DNA of 64,000 nucleotides from TMP-24 sp046348855 (GCA_046348855.1 JAXMDK010000003.1:62001-126000), one strand, 5' to 3'; counted from the first letter of the stretch, positions 19,845-29,867 are shown. The notes: generated by a model from the letters alone, not told the origin. Translations and numbers: made by a program.

Positions 19845-21317
19845 CTACAGCTTGCGGTAATCCTCGCGCGCCTTGCCCTCGATGTGCTTCCTGAGCCGCG
19901 AGGGCGTATGGAACTTCTGGTCCTTGTAGGGATTCTTGTCGCCCTGGTCGCGGAAGGTCAGGCGGACCGGGGTGCCAGGCATGTCAAAGTCGGCGCGCAA
20001 GCCATTGACAAGATAGCGTGAATAGCTGTCCGGCAGCAGGTCGGCATGGTTGGTCATCACCACGAAGGCCGGCGGCCGGGTCTTGACCTGGGTCATGTAG
20101 CGCAACCGGATGCGGCGGCCGCCGGGGGCGGGCGGCGGATGAGCCTCGGTCATCGCGCCGAGCCACTGGTTCAGCCGCGCCGTCGGCACGCGGCGGTTCC
20201 AGACGTCATAGGCCTTGAGGATCGCCGCATGCAGCCGGTCGAGCCCCTTGCCGGTCTTGGCCGACACCGTGACCATCGGCGCGCCGCGCAGCTGCGGCAA
20301 CAGCCGCTCGAACGCCTCGCGCAGTTCCTTCAGCTTTTCGGTCTTGTCCTCTTCGAGGTCCCATTTGTTGGCGGCGACCACCACCGCGCGGCCCTCGGTC
20401 TCGGCGAAGTCGGCGATGCGCAGGTCCTGCTGTTCGAAGGGGATGCCGACATCGAGAAGCACCACCACGACCTCGGCGAAGCGCACGGCACGCAAGCCAT
20501 CGGAAACCGAAAGTTTCTCAAGCTTTTCTATGACTTTCGCCTTCTTCCTCATCCCGGCCGTGTCGAAGATGCGGATCGGCGTGCCCATGAAGTCGGCCCT
20601 GACCGAGATCGCGTCGCGGGTGATCCCGGCCTCGGGGCCGGTCAGAAGCCGGTCCTCGCCGATGATGCGGTTGATGAGCGTCGACTTGCCGGCGTTCGGC
20701 CGGCCGATCACCGCGATCTGCAGGGGCTTTGCCTCGGTCGGAACCGGCGTCGCGCCCTCCTCGTCGTCCTCGGCCACGTCGACATCGACCTCGGGCGCGT
20801 CGGCGCGGACGCGTTCGGCGAAGGCGTCGGCGTGCGGGCGCAGAAGATGGTAAAGCTCGTCCATCCCCTCGCCATGTTCGGCCGACAGGCGCACGGGTTC
20901 GCCGAGGCCCAGTTCCCACGCCTCGATCACCCCGGCATCGGCCGCCCGCCCCTCGGCCTTGTTGGCGGCCAGGATCACATGGGCGTTCTTCTTGCGCAGG
21001 ATGTCGGCAAAGACCCGGTCGCTGGCGGTGACGCCGGCCCGCGCGTCGATCACGAACAGGCAGATGTCGGCCATTTCGACCGCGCGTTCGGTCAGCCGCC
21101 GCATCCGGCCCTGCAGGCTGTCGTCGGTCACGTCCTCGAGCCCCGCCGAGTCGATGGCGGTAAAGCGCAGGTCGCCCAGACGCGCCTCGCCTTCGCGCAG
21201 GTCGCGCGTGACGCCGGGCGTGTCGTCGACCAGCGCCAGCTTCTTGCCGACCAGCCGGTTGAACAGGGTCGACTTGCCGACATTCGGGCGGCCGACGATG
21301 GCGAGGGTAAAGCTCAT
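19845..21317 (-). CDS. der: Ribosome biogenesis GTPase Der (EngA)
   Basis: A 490-aa protein with two tandem GTPase domains, the hallmark of Der. The first P-loop GRPNVGKST starts at residue 9 and the second, GRPNAGKST, near residue 205; the KH-like C-terminal domain includes LRYMTQVKTRPPAFV. It acts in 50S ribosome assembly. The start is ATG 21317 with GGAAAG upstream. The upstream order yfgM-like–bamB–der matches that seen in other proteobacteria. Confidence 0.97.
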   Translation of the reverse strand: MSFTLAIVGRPNVGKSTLFNRLVGKKLALVDDTPGVTRDLREGEARLGDLRFTAIDSAGLEDVTDDSLQGRMRRLTERAVEMADICLFVIDARAGVTASDRVFADILRKKNAHVILAANKAEGRAADAGVIEAWELGLGEPVRLSAEHGEGMDELYHLLRPHADAFAERVRADAPEVDVDVAEDDEEGATPVPTEAKPLQIAVIGRPNAGKSTLINRIIGEDRLLTGPEAGITRDAISVRADFMGTPIRIFDTAGMRKKAKVIEKLEKLSVSDGLRAVRFAEVVVVLLDVGIPFEQQDLRIADFAETEGRAVVVAANKWDLEEDKTEKLKELREAFERLLPQLRGAPMVTVSAKTGKGLDRLHAAILKAYDVWNRRVPTARLNQWLGAMTEAHPPPAPGGRRIRLRYMTQVKTRPPAFVVMTNHADLLPDSYSRYLVNGLRADFDMPGTPVRLTFRDQGDKNPYKDQKFHTPSRLRKHIEGKAREDYRKL

Positions 21318-21364
21318 GTCTGACGTCTTTCCAACGGAAGCCGCCCCCTTACACGGCTTTTGGC

Positions 21365-22702
21365 CTAGCGGAAAGCGGCAAGCTGGCCCGACGTGGTGAC
21401 AATGTAGAGCGTACCGCCCGCCACCACCGGCGCCGCCGCGGCGCCGCCACGCACCGCCGCCGATCCGGTCAACCGCCCCGACGCCGGATCGAAGGCGCGT
21501 ACCAACCCGTCGGACGAAGCGACGATCAGCCGCCCGCCGGCCAACACCGGCCCGTAGTGGGCGAAGATGCTCTTGCGCTTCACGTCCTTCTTGTCGTTCT
21601 GGAAATAGGGCAGGTCGATGCGCCAGGTGACCGCGCCGGTAGCAGCGTCGAGCCGCAGAAGCTGGTCTTCGTCGTTGACGAGGAAGAGCGCGTTGCCCGC
21701 CGCCACCACCGGGCTCATCGCGCCGTCCTCGGCGGTCCAACGCGCCAGTCCGGTCGCCATGTCGATGGCGGTGACGCGGCCGGCCGACGAGCCGGCATAG
21801 AGCGTGTCGCCAACGATGACCGGATCGCCGGTCAGGTCGGAGAATCCGGCATAGGCACGGCCGACGCGGGCACCGGCGACGAAGCCCTGCCAGACCACGG
21901 CGCCATCGGCGGTCTTGGCCGCGACGAGCTGCCCGGAGGCGAAGGGAAAGACCACGGTATCGCCTTGCACGGCCGGAGCCGAGGCGCCGGTCACGCCGAC
22001 CGCGGAGGGCGCGCCCGGCTGCGACCACGCGATGCGGCCGTCCTTGGCGTTCACCGCCCAGGCCGATCCGTCGCGCGCGACGACAAAGACCTTGCCGGCC
22101 GCGACTGTCGGCGCGCCGCCAAGTGCGGCGTCAAAACCCTGTCGCCAGGCCACCGCGCCGGTCGCCGGATCGAGAGCGACCAGCTCGCCGTAGCCGGTGG
22201 TGGCGAACAGGCGTCCCTCGCCCACCGCCAGCCCGCCGCCCGATCCGTCGCCAGGCCGGTCGCCCTTGGGCGTCAGGTTGGTCGTCCACAGCCGCCCGCC
22301 GTTGGTGCCGGTCGCGGTGACGCCCTCGCCGGCGTCGAGCGTGAAGATGCGCCCGCCGGCGACCACCGGATCGGCGCTGATGCGGTCCTTGCGGCTGCTG
22401 GCCTGGCCGATCGCCACGGTCCAGACGGGCGAAAGCGCCCCGGAAAAGGCAGCGTTGCCCTGAAGATGGGCCGGGTTGCCGCCGGTCTGCGGCCAGTCGG
22501 CCGTGGCGCGCTGCGCCGGCAACGATACCGGCACGGGCGTGACCCCGGCCCCCATCGCGCCGGCGCTGGGATCGGCGGTGTTGCCGGTCGCCAGATCGCG
22601 CGGGCTGACCCGCTCGCCGGGCAGAATCTCTTCCTTCGGCGCGCAGGCCGACAAGAGCGCACCCAAGGCCAGAAAGCCGATGAGAGTCTTGGTTGGGGTC
22701 AC
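21365..22702 (-). CDS. bamB: PQQ-repeat beta-propeller lipoprotein, BamB-like
   Basis: A 445-aa lipoprotein. The start is GTG 22702 with AGGAG eight bases upstream. The signal peptide ends in the lipobox LLSAC (lipidated C20). The rest is repeated beta-propeller blades of the PQQ type, for example GRLFATTGYGELVALDPATG and GKVFVVARDGSAWAVN. Its place between yfgM-like and der supports assignment as BamB of the outer-membrane protein assembly complex. Confidence 0.88.
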   Translation of the reverse strand: MTPTKTLIGFLALGALLSACAPKEEILPGERVSPRDLATGNTADPSAGAMGAGVTPVPVSLPAQRATADWPQTGGNPAHLQGNAAFSGALSPVWTVAIGQASSRKDRISADPVVAGGRIFTLDAGEGVTATGTNGGRLWTTNLTPKGDRPGDGSGGGLAVGEGRLFATTGYGELVALDPATGAVAWRQGFDAALGGAPTVAAGKVFVVARDGSAWAVNAKDGRIAWSQPGAPSAVGVTGASAPAVQGDTVVFPFASGQLVAAKTADGAVVWQGFVAGARVGRAYAGFSDLTGDPVIVGDTLYAGSSAGRVTAIDMATGLARWTAEDGAMSPVVAAGNALFLVNDEDQLLRLDAATGAVTWRIDLPYFQNDKKDVKRKSIFAHYGPVLAGGRLIVASSDGLVRAFDPASGRLTGSAAVRGGAAAAPVVAGGTLYIVTTSGQLAAFR

Positions 22703-22763
22703 GGCCAGCACTCCTGCCTTGCGGTCATCACGTGCGCCCGTGCGATTCGGGGCGCACAAAGGA

Positions 22764-23426
22764 TCAATTGGTTGCGGCCTGGGGCTGGCCCAGCACGGTC
22801 AGAAGCTGGATGGCGCGGGCCTGCTGACCACCGCTCGCCTCGGCATCGTCGCGCAGGGCCGTCAGGATCTTGACCGCTTCGTCGGTCTTGCCGGCGTCGA
22901 TCAGCACCAGCGCCTGCTGTTCCATCGCCAGCGTGCGATACGGCGCGCCGGGCGCCGCCAGTTCCGCCAGAAGCGCGTCGCGGTCGGCCGGCGCCATGCC
23001 CTCGCCGCCCAGCATCACCGATTTCAGCTGTGCAAGCTGGCGGTAGGTTGGCGACAGGCTGGTATCGTCGGCCACCGATTTCAGCGCGGCCAGCGCCTTG
23101 GGCACGTCGCCCGAGGCTTCGGCCTGCGACGCGGTCAAGAGCGCCAGGATCGCGCCATGCCCGGCGCCCGAACTGGCCTCGATCGCCGAAAGCGCCGCGG
23201 TTCGTGCCGCCGGATCGTTGTTGGCCAATGCCGCGGCCACGGCATCGCCAAAGGCCTGGGCCCGGGCCTCGGCCCTGGCCTTGGACCATTCGTTCCAGGC
23301 CGCGCCCCCGACGATCAGCACGACCGCCGCCACCCCGATCCAGCCATATTTGCGAAACATCGCATAGAGCCGGTCGCGGCGGACCTCTTCGGTCACTTCG
23401 TCAATGAAACTGTCGGTTTCGCTCAA
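22764..23426 (-). CDS. YfgM-like inner-membrane TPR protein
   Basis: A 220-aa protein with a cytoplasmic N-terminus (SFIDEVTEEVRRDRL), one helix (about residues 28–46) and a periplasmic, Ala-rich helical repeat region. This is the plan of YfgM, an ancillary SecYEG/periplasmic chaperone partner. Gene order with bamB and der supports it. Sequence outside the N-terminus is poorly conserved in the family, so the call leans on architecture and context. Confidence 0.78.
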   Translation of the reverse strand: MSETDSFIDEVTEEVRRDRLYAMFRKYGWIGVAAVVLIVGGAAWNEWSKARAEARAQAFGDAVAAALANNDPAARTAALSAIEASSGAGHGAILALLTASQAEASGDVPKALAALKSVADDTSLSPTYRQLAQLKSVMLGGEGMAPADRDALLAELAAPGAPYRTLAMEQQALVLIDAGKTDEAVKILTALRDDAEASGGQQARAIQLLTVLGQPQAATN

Positions 23427-23529
23427 GGACCCACCCCGTCAACTGCTCGCCCCGTCTTACACGCAACGCCGCGAACTTGCCAAGCCCGTGCGCCGGGCCT
23501 TGCGGGCCGCGCGACGCGGGTGGCAGGGT

Positions 23530-24147
23530 TCAGTCATCCACCCCGCACCAGCCGGGCAGATAGGCCGCATCCTTGTCGCGCACCAGCGCCATCGCCCGCG
23601 TCAGCGCCGCAGCCCAGTTCTTCTGCAGAAGCGCCGGCTTCATCCGTTCCCGCAGATGGTCGGCCCAGTGGAATTCCGCATAGGGTGTGGGATCCTTGGC
23701 AAAGCCGCCAGCCCGCCGCACGTCGCCGGCCAGCGACCGGAAGGGGTCGTCCTTCAGCCCCTCGACCGTCCTTGGCAGGTCGTCGGTGGTGCGGCGGCGG
23801 CCCTGGGCGTCGTAGAGCCGCAGCCAGTTGCGGTTGTCCATGTAGCGCCAGAACTCGGCCGCCGACAGGTGGCCAAGGTCGGCGACGGGCCGGATCAGCA
23901 GATGTTCGATCCCTTCCTCGTGCAGGGCGCGGGTCAGGTGGTGGTTGTCGAGGATGTAGGTGCGCCCCTTGGGGCCGATGACGACCGGGACCATGTGGTC
24001 GCCCAGGAACCGGCGTTCCTCGGCATCCTTCAGATGTTCCCAGCTTTGCCGCTTGCCCGCCACTTCGCGCAGGCCCACCGTCAGTTGCGTGGGTCGCAGG
24101 TCGGCGATCCTTGCGCGCCTCAGCAGCGGATGGTCGTCATGGTGCAT
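23530..24147 (-). CDS. ParB-like nuclease-fold protein (ParBc_2 type)
   Basis: A 205-aa protein resembling the putative ParB-like nuclease family. It shows LRPTQLTVGLREVAGKR near the N-terminus, then TYILDNHHLTRAL and a DLSAAEFW-like region. It is not the chromosome-partitioning ParB: it has no helix-turn-helix/CTP-domain layout and no parA neighbour. The function is unknown. It overlaps the SulP gene end by 11 bases, so the two are probably cotranscribed. Confidence 0.75.
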   Translation of the reverse strand: MHHDDHPLLRRARIADLRPTQLTVGLREVAGKRQSWEHLKDAEERRFLGDHMVPVVIGPKGRTYILDNHHLTRALHEEGIEHLLIRPVADLGHLSAAEFWRYMDNRNWLRLYDAQGRRRTTDDLPRTVEGLKDDPFRSLAGDVRRAGGFAKDPTPYAEFHWADHLRERMKPALLQKNWAAALTRAMALVRDKDAAYLPGWCGVDD

Positions 24148-25759
24148 CGGCTTGCTCCTTCCCGTGAGCCTCCAGCCCGGTCACGGCATCGTCGACGCTG
24201 TAGGTGCAGCGCCCCAGAAGTCCCGCCTGCCCGCCCGCGACCAGCACGTCGCGCACATGATCGTGAACCCGCGCCAGCCAGACCGTGCGGCCCGCGTCCG
24301 CCATCGCCCGCTCGAAGTCGACCAGTGCCTCGTAGGCGGTGCTGTCGAGATCGAAGGTTTCCTCAAGGCTGACCACCAGCGCGGTCAGGTCGGCGCGGGC
24401 GCGGGCCTCGGTCCCGATCCGGTCGAGGATCGCCGCGGCATTGCCGAAGAACAGGGGTTCGGACGGCCGCCAGATGCCGACGCCGGGCGGGGCGGCAGCT
24501 TCTGGATGGCGGGCCAGGTCGACGAAATTGCGGCTGTCGCCCAGCCGGCCCAGCCGCGCCAGCCGCGGTTCGGTCAGCCGGTGGATGGTGGCGCCCAGCG
24601 ACAGGGCCACGGCGGCGAGCATGCCGTTCAGGACGCCGAAGCCCATCACCGCGGCCGCCGCCGCCAGCGCCAGCGGCAGGTCGCGCCCCAGCCGCCAGAG
24701 CCGGACGAAGGGCGCGGGGCTGAGCCCGTGGGCGAGCGTGCCGACCACCACCGCCGCCAGCACCGGCAGCGGCAGCGCCGCGACCAGAGGCCGCGCCAGC
24801 AGCACCAGCCCCGCCAGCCCTGCCGCCGCCGCCAGCGCGGTTCCCCGGCTTTGCGCGCCCGAGGCCTCGGCCGCGGCGCCGGCCGAAAACCCCGCCCCGA
24901 CCGGCATCCCGTGCACCAGCGCGCTGGCCAGGTTGGCCGCGCCCACCGCCACCAGTTCGCGGTTGGCCGACACCCGGTCGCCATGCGCCACTGCCAGCCC
25001 CGAGATCGTGCCCCAGGATTCGGCGAAGAGGATCAGCACCATCGGCAGGACATAGGAGGCAAGCCGCGCCCAGCCCTCGGGCGGCAGCAAGGGCAGCGAC
25101 GGGACGGCCAGTTGCACCGACAGCGGCCCGACCATCGCCACGCCACGCCCGGCGAGCCCCAGCCCGAACGACAGCGCCACCCCCAGCGCCAGCACGATCA
25201 GCGCCCCCGGCACCCCCGGCAGCCGCTTCAGCGCGAAGAACAGCGCCAGCGCGGCGGCCCCGAGCGCGATGCTGATCCAGCTCCATGCGGCGGCCTCGCT
25301 CGCCAGCGCCAGCAAAAGCCGCAAGGGATCGGGCGCATGGGCCGCGACGCCGGCGATGGCCGGCAACTGGTGGATGATGATGGTCAGCGCGATCCCGAAG
25401 GCAAAGCCGCGCAGGACCGGGTGCGGGATCAGGCTGGTCAGCCCGCCAAGGCCCAGTGCCGCCGCCGCGAGGAACATCACCCCGGTCAGCAGCACCGCCC
25501 CGGTCGCCAGCGCCGCGCCATCCACGCCGCCGCCGCTTGTCATCGCCGCCAGCGTCGCGGCCAGGATCGCGGCGGCCGACGAGGTGGGGGTGAGGATCGC
25601 GAACCGGCTCTGGCCCAGCGCCGCATAGGCGACGATCCCGGCCAGGCCTGCAGTGATCGCCCGGCCCGGCGGCAGGCCGGCGATGGCGGAATAGGCAACG
25701 GCTTCGGGCAACAGCAGCCCCGCAACCGCAAGTCCCGCACTCACATCCTGAAACCGCAT
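24137..25759 (-). CDS. SulP/SLC26-family anion permease with STAS domain
   Basis: A 540-aa protein. The N-terminal three quarters is hydrophobic with about 10–12 segments, beginning DVSAGLAVAGLLLPEAVAYS, the SulP start motif. The C-terminal part (about residues 415–525) is a STAS domain (LTALVVSLEETFDLDSTAYEALVDF). It transports sulfate, bicarbonate or another anion across the inner membrane. The start is uncertain: ATG 25759 fits the motif; GTG 25780 is in frame. Confidence 0.88.
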   Translation of the reverse strand: MRFQDVSAGLAVAGLLLPEAVAYSAIAGLPPGRAITAGLAGIVAYAALGQSRFAILTPTSSAAAILAATLAAMTSGGGVDGAALATGAVLLTGVMFLAAAALGLGGLTSLIPHPVLRGFAFGIALTIIIHQLPAIAGVAAHAPDPLRLLLALASEAAAWSWISIALGAAALALFFALKRLPGVPGALIVLALGVALSFGLGLAGRGVAMVGPLSVQLAVPSLPLLPPEGWARLASYVLPMVLILFAESWGTISGLAVAHGDRVSANRELVAVGAANLASALVHGMPVGAGFSAGAAAEASGAQSRGTALAAAAGLAGLVLLARPLVAALPLPVLAAVVVGTLAHGLSPAPFVRLWRLGRDLPLALAAAAAVMGFGVLNGMLAAVALSLGATIHRLTEPRLARLGRLGDSRNFVDLARHPEAAAPPGVGIWRPSEPLFFGNAAAILDRIGTEARARADLTALVVSLEETFDLDSTAYEALVDFERAMADAGRTVWLARVHDHVRDVLVAGGQAGLLGRCTYSVDDAVTGLEAHGKEQADAP

Positions 25760-25822
25760 GGCGCCGTTATGCGGCGGCACCGGAAACTTTGCAATCGCGC
25801 CCGCCGGGGCGCCAGGCTGCGG

Positions 25823-27730
25823 TCAGCTTTTCGGCACCGCCTGATATTTGTTGTAGAAAGGGCGCGCCTTGTCGTTGCTCTCCTCGCCCTCCGGCCCCAC
25901 GCCGGGGCCGGGCACCGAGACATCGTCCTCGTCGCCCTCGGCCGACTGGCGCTCCCACATCGCCGCATAGCGCCCGTCATGGGCCAGAAGCTGTTCGTGG
26001 GTGCCTTCCTCGACGATCCGCCCGGCCTCCAGCACCACGATCCGGTCGGCGTCGGCGATGGTCGACAGGCGGTGGGCGATGGTGATGACGGTGCGGCCCC
26101 GGCCCATCGCCTTCAGGCTTTCCTGGATGTCGCGTTCGGTCTGGGTGTCCAGCGCGCTGGTCGCCTCGTCCAGAAGCAGGATCGGCGGGTTCTTCAGCAG
26201 CGTCCGGGCGATCCCCACCCGCTGCTTTTCGCCGCCCGACAGTTTCAGCCCGCGCTCGCCGACCTTGGTTTCATAGCCTTCGGGCAGCGTCATGATGAAA
26301 TCGTGGATCTTGGCCGCCTTCGCCGCCGCGATCAGTTCCTCGCGCCGCGCTTCGGGGCGGCCATAGGCAATGTTGTAAAGGATCGTGTCGTTGAACAGCA
26401 CCGTATCCTGCGGCACCACGCCGATCGCGTCGTGCAGGCTGTCCTGGGTGATGTCGCGCACGTCCTGCCCGTCGATGCGCAGGCTGCCGCCGGTCACGTC
26501 GTAGAAGCGGAAGAGAAGCCGCCCGATCGTCGACTTGCCCGACCCGGACGGCCCGACGATGGCCACCGTCTGCCCGGCCCCGACCGTCAGGCTGACGTCC
26601 TTCAGGATGCCGCGCGCCTGTTCATAGCCGAAGGACACCCGGTCAAGCACCACCTCGCCGCCAGCCACCTTCAGGGCGGGCGCGTCCGGCCGGTCGACCA
26701 CCTCGGCGGGCTGGCCGAGCAGGTCGAACATCTCGGCCATGTCGACCAGCGCCTGGCGAATCTCGCGGTAGACGGTGCCGAGGAAGCCGAGCGGCAGGGT
26801 GATCTGGATCATGTAGGCGTTGACCATCACGAAATCGCCCACCGTCAGCTTGTGGGCCTGCACCCCCATCGCTGCCATCACCATGACGATCACCAGCCCG
26901 GTGGTGATGATCAGCCCCTGCCCGAAGTTCAGGAACGACAGCGACAGGCCGGTCCTGACCGCCGCGGCCTCGTAACCCTCCATCGCCTCGTCATAGCGAG
27001 CTGCCTCGCGCGTCTCGGCGCCGAAATATTTCACCGTCTCGAAGTTCAGCAGGCTGTCGATGGCCTTCTGGTTGGCGTCGGTGTCCTGTTCGTTCATCTT
27101 CTTGCGGATGCCGACCCGCCATTCGGTGACCTTGAAGGTGAAGGTGACGTAAAGCCAGATCGTCACCGCCACCACCGCCGCATAGCGCCAGTCGAAGACC
27201 CAGGCGAAGATGATCGTCACCATCGTCAGTTCCAGGATCAGCGGCCCGACCGACAGGAGAAGGAAGCGCAAAAGGAAGTCGACGCCCTTGACCCCACGCT
27301 CGATCACCCGGCTGAGGCCGCCGGTCTTGCGGGTGATGTGATAGCGCATCGACAGGCGGTGGATGTGGGTGAAGGTCTCCAGCGCCAGTTGCCGGATCGC
27401 GCGCTGGCCAACCCGAACGAAGACCGCGTCGCGCAATTCGTTGAAGCCGACCGAGCCGAGCCGCGCCATCCCGTAGGCGACCGTCAGCCCGACCGCGCCC
27501 AGTGCCAGCAGCCAGCCGTCGCCGCGCGTCTGCCCGCCCAGCGCATCGACCGCCGCCTTGTAAAGGAAGGGCGTCGCCACCGACACGAACCGCGCCACCA
27601 GCAAGAACAGCAGCGACAGGACCACCCGTTGCTTGACCCAGGGCGCACCCTTCGGCCACAGGTAGGGCGCCACCCGGCGGATGGTGCGCAAGGCGCTCTG
27701 GCCCTCGGAATTCGTATTGCCGCCTGCCAT
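25823..27730 (-). CDS. ATM1/HMT1-type ABC exporter
   Basis: A 635-aa half transporter: six membrane helices (about residues 40–340), then an ABC domain with Walker A GPSGSGKST (near 393), signature LSGGEKQRVGIAR and Walker B LLLDEATSALDTQ. The ETVKYFGAE and NFGQGLIITTGL segments in the membrane domain are typical of the Atm1/ABCB7/HMT1 branch, which exports glutathione-linked sulfur or metal species. The start is ATG 27730. It faces the same way as the LysM gene, 123 bases away. Confidence 0.9.
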   Translation of the reverse strand: MAGGNTNSEGQSALRTIRRVAPYLWPKGAPWVKQRVVLSLLFLLVARFVSVATPFLYKAAVDALGGQTRGDGWLLALGAVGLTVAYGMARLGSVGFNELRDAVFVRVGQRAIRQLALETFTHIHRLSMRYHITRKTGGLSRVIERGVKGVDFLLRFLLLSVGPLILELTMVTIIFAWVFDWRYAAVVAVTIWLYVTFTFKVTEWRVGIRKKMNEQDTDANQKAIDSLLNFETVKYFGAETREAARYDEAMEGYEAAAVRTGLSLSFLNFGQGLIITTGLVIVMVMAAMGVQAHKLTVGDFVMVNAYMIQITLPLGFLGTVYREIRQALVDMAEMFDLLGQPAEVVDRPDAPALKVAGGEVVLDRVSFGYEQARGILKDVSLTVGAGQTVAIVGPSGSGKSTIGRLLFRFYDVTGGSLRIDGQDVRDITQDSLHDAIGVVPQDTVLFNDTILYNIAYGRPEARREELIAAAKAAKIHDFIMTLPEGYETKVGERGLKLSGGEKQRVGIARTLLKNPPILLLDEATSALDTQTERDIQESLKAMGRGRTVITIAHRLSTIADADRIVVLEAGRIVEEGTHEQLLAHDGRYAAMWERQSAEGDEDDVSVPGPGVGPEGEESNDKARPFYNKYQAVPKS

Positions 27731-27853
27731 CGCCCGCCCTTGATGCCCGTGTCCGCGTCCCGCCCGCTGCGACACCGGGCCGCAGGGCAGAACGGACCAC
27801 ATCTAATATGCCGCCGCGGCGGCTGCAATTGCCGTGCGGATCGGCGTTGAGCC

Positions 27854-29152
27854 TCAGCCTGGTGCGGGAACGGTGAACACCTGTCCGGGATAGATTAGGT
27901 CGGGGTCGCGGATCTGGTCCTTGTTGGCTTCGTAGACCCGCACATAGAGCACCCCGTCGCCGTAGGATTTGCGCGCGATCCCCCACAGGGTAAAGCCGGG
28001 CTGGACGGTGATGATCGTCGCCTGGGTCGCGGGGGCCGTGGCGGGCGCGGGAGCCGTGGCTTCGGCCGTGGTTGCGGTTTGGGCGCTTGCACCCGTCGTA
28101 TCGGCCGGCACCGCAGCGGCGGCGGTCGTGGCGGCGGCGACCTTGGCCGGTTCCTCGCGCTGGAACGGGGTTTCGGCGCGCGACGTGACCTTGCCGGCCT
28201 GGTCGACCTGGTCGGCGCGCAGCGTATGCACCCCGGCCGCGACCGAGGTCAGCTTGACCCGCCATTTGCCGTCCGTCGCCAAAGGCGCGGTGGCCAGCAG
28301 GCCATTGTCGACATAAAGCCGCACGAAGCCCTCTGCCGCGCCGCGCCCGGCGATGTCGACGTTGCCCAAGGTATCGTAGCCGATCGTGTCGATCACCACC
28401 TCCGGTACCGGAGCAGCGGCGGTCAGCTTGGTGACCCCGCTTTCGTCGGCGACCAGCGGCGTTGCCCCGGGCGTGGCGGCGGGTTCCGATGTCGCTGCTG
28501 CGGTCGCGCCGGTCGCCGTCGCGGCCGATGCCTCGGTTGTCGCGGCAGTGCTGGTCTCGGTTACGGGCGCTGCGGCGCTGGCCACGGCGGCGGGCGGGGT
28601 CGGGTTCAGGATGACCTCGGCCGGGGCCTTCGCCGTCGATCCGTCGGGCATCGCCGCCATCAGCGTCAGCACCCTGGGCGCAGCCGAGGGGCCAAGGGTC
28701 AGGAAGGCCGCGAACTTGCCGCTGGCGTCTGGCGTGGCCTTCCCGGCCTCCTTGCCGTCGACCATGATCGCGATTGTCGCCCCGGCCGGCGCGCTTCCGG
28801 CGACCACCACCGATCCGTCGGATTCGGCGCGGACCGTGTCGATGGCGGGCGCGGGCGTTGCCGCCGGGGCCTCGGCTGTCGCCGTGGACATATCCGTCGC
28901 AGCGGCCGTCGACGCTGCCGTTCCGCCTTCGGTCGTGGCTGCAGCAGTGGAAGCCGGCGCGCTTTCCGTTGTGGTCGAACTGCTTTCGGCGGTCGTCGCC
29001 GTGCTGACGTTTCCGCCCTCCGACTGCCCGCTTTGCGGCCCGTGCATCGCCAAAAGCCAGACCACGACGCCCACCGCGATCCCTGCGGCCGCGCCCCCGG
29101 CGAGAGTGAGGCCCTTCGTGCCCCGTCCGCCGGTCTTTTCATCTTCTTGCAT
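27854..29152 (-). CDS. LysM-domain protein with N-terminal membrane anchor
   Basis: A 432-aa protein. A single helix (about residues 14–36) is followed by a long low-complexity Ala/Thr/Ser region broken by two short beta domains of the Ig-like extracellular type (AESDGSVVVAGSAPAGATI and NVDIAGRGAAEGFV). A C-terminal LysM domain (TVQPGFTLWGIARKSYGDG) ends it. LysM binds peptidoglycan, so the protein bridges membrane and wall. The start is ATG 29152 after a GGGGGG ribosome site. Confidence 0.88.
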   Translation of the reverse strand: MQEDEKTGGRGTKGLTLAGGAAAGIAVGVVVWLLAMHGPQSGQSEGGNVSTATTAESSSTTTESAPASTAAATTEGGTAASTAAATDMSTATAEAPAATPAPAIDTVRAESDGSVVVAGSAPAGATIAIMVDGKEAGKATPDASGKFAAFLTLGPSAAPRVLTLMAAMPDGSTAKAPAEVILNPTPPAAVASAAAPVTETSTAATTEASAATATGATAAATSEPAATPGATPLVADESGVTKLTAAAPVPEVVIDTIGYDTLGNVDIAGRGAAEGFVRLYVDNGLLATAPLATDGKWRVKLTSVAAGVHTLRADQVDQAGKVTSRAETPFQREEPAKVAAATTAAAAVPADTTGASAQTATTAEATAPAPATAPATQATIITVQPGFTLWGIARKSYGDGVLYVRVYEANKDQIRDPDLIYPGQVFTVPAPG

Positions 29153-29270
29153 TTGCCCCCCTGCCCGGCTTCGCCGCTGCACCCCATCCGGGTCCGCCAC
29201 GCCGGTTATTGAGCAAGCATAGCAACGCCGTTATCAGGGGTCAAAGAAACCGCGATGATCGGACCTTCCC

Positions 29271-29867
29271 ATGACGCCTGCCCCGTTTTCCGTCTGCGTC
29301 TATTGCGGCGCCCGCAAGGGCGCGCGTCCCGCCTATGCGCAGGCAGCACGCGACACCGGCCGGATGCTGGCCGCCAACGGCTGGCGGCTGGTCTATGGCG
29401 CGGGCGATGTCGGGCTGATGGGCGAGGTGGCCCGCGCCGCCCAGGCGGCCGGCGGCCAGACCTTCGGGGTGATCCCCACCCATCTCATGGATCTGGAGGT
29501 CGGCAAGCGCGACCTGTCGACCCTCGTCATCACCGAGACCATGCATGAACGCAAGAAGGTCATGTTCATGAATGCCGACGCGGTGCTGGTGCTGCCCGGC
29601 GGCGGCGGGTCGCTGGACGAATTCTTCGAGGTCCTGACCTGGCGGCAGCTCGACCTGCACCGCAAGCCGATCGTGATCCTGAACAGCGAAGGCTACTGGG
29701 ATCCGCTTCTGGCGCTGATCGACCGGGTCGTCGAGGAAGGCTTCGCCGATTCGTCGGTCCGCGGCTTCGTGCAGGTCGCCGCCGACGTCGGCGCGACCGA
29801 AACGATCCTGCGCGCCGCCCTGCCCTATTCAGCCTCGCCCGAGGTCGGCACCCGCTCCACCCTGTAG
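29271..29867 (+). CDS. LOG-family nucleotide phosphoribohydrolase
   Basis: A 198-aa Rossmann-fold protein of the LOG (TIGR00730) family, which hydrolyses nucleoside 5′-monophosphates (cytokinin riboside monophosphate in plants, AMP-type in bacteria). The key motif is PGGGGSLDE (P109–E117), a variant of PGGxGTxxE with Ser for Thr. MHERKKVMFMNADA precedes it as expected. Its 3′ end overlaps the convergent TraB gene by 43 bases. Confidence 0.88.
   Translation: MTPAPFSVCVYCGARKGARPAYAQAARDTGRMLAANGWRLVYGAGDVGLMGEVARAAQAAGGQTFGVIPTHLMDLEVGKRDLSTLVITETMHERKKVMFMNADAVLVLPGGGGSLDEFFEVLTWRQLDLHRKPIVILNSEGYWDPLLALIDRVVEEGFADSSVRGFVQVAADVGATETILRAALPYSASPEVGTRSTL

Noticed and set aside
23530..24147. 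Chromosome partitioning parB
   Set aside because: The protein is only 205 aa, lacks the ParB helix-turn-helix layout, and no parA or parS is nearby.
23960..27850. Plus-strand open frame of about 1300 codons
   Set aside because: It is antisense to the ParB-like, SulP and ABC genes and is rich in Arg, Gln and His, as expected of a shadow.
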